Origin: Cryptosporangium aurantiacum
Lineage (GTDB): Bacteria > Actinomycetota > Actinomycetes > Mycobacteriales > Cryptosporangiaceae
NCBI RefSeq assembly: GCF_900143005.1
Contig: NZ_FRCS01000001.1
Coordinates: 558,001-622,000, forward strand
DNA length: 64,000 bases
Reading direction: 5' to 3'
Below the pieces are notes generated by a model, which was not told where the DNA came from, searched no databases, and worked only from the letters and a program-made list of their open reading frames with translations. Shown here one piece after another: positions 63,551 through 64,000 of the stretch. The position numbers were made by a program, and so were the translations under genes. Every line of letters begins with the position of its first letter. Position 1 is the stretch's first letter.

Positions 63551-64000
63551 TCAGAGGTGAATACCGCACTCCGTCTTCTCGGACTCCGACCACCGACCGG
63601 CCCGCCGGTCCTCGCCCAGCTGGACCGGACGCGTGCACGGCGCGCACCCGATCGACAGGAATCCGCGGTCCACCAGCGGGTTGACGATCACGTTCCGCTC
63701 GGCGACGAACCGGTCGACGTCGTCCTGGGTCCAGCACGCCAGCGGGTTCACCTTGATCTTGTTGCGACGCGTGTCGACGCCGATCACCGGCGTGTGGCGC
63801 CGGGCGAACGACTCGTCACGCCGCAGCCCCGAGGCCCAGGCGTCGTACGGCGCCAGCCCGCGGTCGAGCGGTTCGACCTTGCGCATCGCGCAGCAGGAGT
63901 CCGAGTCGCGCGCGTACAGGCTCTGGCCGTACTGGATGTTCTGCTGGGCGACGGTCAGCTCCGGCTTCACGGTGACGACCGTGACGTCGAGCTCGGCCGC
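63551..64000 (-). CDS. cysH: Adenylylsulfate/phosphoadenylylsulfate reductase (C-terminal part)
   Basis: The last 149 codons are present; the gene runs off the window end. It has the iron-sulfur pattern of APS-type reductases: CCAMRKVEPL and a later IGCAPCTRPV, the four cysteines that hold a [4Fe-4S] cluster, and the catalytic ECGIHL near the C-terminus. VKVNPLACWTQDDV-like (here KVNPLACWTQDD) is also conserved. It reduces activated sulfate to sulfite with thioredoxin in sulfur assimilation. The cluster cysteines favour adenylylsulfate over PAPS as substrate. Confidence 0.92.
   Translation of the reverse strand, partial: AAELDVTVVTVKPELTVAQQNIQYGQSLYARDSDSCCAMRKVEPLDRGLAPYDAWASGLRRDESFARRHTPVIGVDTRRNKIKVNPLACWTQDDVDRFVAERNVIVNPLVDRGFLSIGCAPCTRPVQLGEDRRAGRWSESEKTECGIHL

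Overview
The window is high-GC chromosomal DNA from an actinomycete, with short intergenic gaps, many 4-bp start/stop overlaps (GTGA, ATGA) and frequent GTG starts. Actinobacterial marker families are present: glucosyl-3-phosphoglycerate synthase, a PASTA-domain kinase beside an Rv2175c-like regulator, a GT87 mannosyltransferase, class II DAHP synthase and an Rv2179c-like exoribonuclease. From memory, several of these neighbours match the Mycobacterium tuberculosis Rv2172c-Rv2179c region, here spread out by carotenoid genes. A PET-hydrolase-like cutinase together with a carotenoid pathway would fit an orange actinomycete such as Cryptosporangium; that genus is an inference only. I saw no tRNA, rRNA, CRISPR, insertion sequence or prophage.

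Layout. 1-2.8 kb: drug-type ABC exporter divergent from a GbsR/MarR-type regulator across a perfect 20-bp palindrome. 2.8-6.4 kb: uvrB and a secreted glycoside hydrolase. 6.4-9.2 kb: a monooxygenase-fold protein, a manganese (yybP-ykoY) riboswitch and two tandem TerC genes. 9.2-13.8 kb: PucR-type regulator divergent from a cytosine deaminase, 2OG oxygenase and NCS1 permease operon. 13.9-18.1 kb: a stressosome module (RsbR, RsbS, RsbT, ATPase-phosphatase fusion, hybrid histidine kinase). 18.2-20.0 kb: polyphosphate kinase 2 and the cutinase. 20.2-26.8 kb: TPR protein and a two-component locus with one intact and one degenerate kinase. 27-31 kb: an MBL hydrolase and uvrA with a LexA-box candidate. 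31-38.4 kb: gpgS, exoribonuclease, a phosphofructokinase with pyrophosphate-type residues, class II DAHP synthase and threonine aldolase. 39.7-41.8 kb: SGNH esterase, bacterioferritin and its ferredoxin with iron boxes. 41.9-46.6 kb: a type I DAHP synthase behind a Phe-Phe-Trp-Tyr leader-peptide attenuator, endonuclease IV, PASTA kinase and Rv2175c-like protein. 46.6-59.7 kb: two carotenoid gene blocks with a mannosyltransferase, GGPP synthase and metF among them. 59.8-64 kb: a YbaK-type editing protein, an acyltransferase, an HtrA protease and the end of cysH.

How the genes work together. The carotenoid genes give a nearly complete route: prenyl synthase, phytoene synthase, desaturase, two-subunit lycopene cyclase, then hydratase (CruF), a CrtD-like desaturase, CrtA-type ketolase and a glycosyltransferase. 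The pyrimidine operon would import and deaminate cytosine. The five overlapping stressosome genes form one signalling unit. The two DAHP synthases feed aromatic amino acid synthesis, and at least one appears controlled by translation of aromatic codons in a leader peptide. Bacterioferritin and Bfd store and release iron under probable DtxR/IdeR control.
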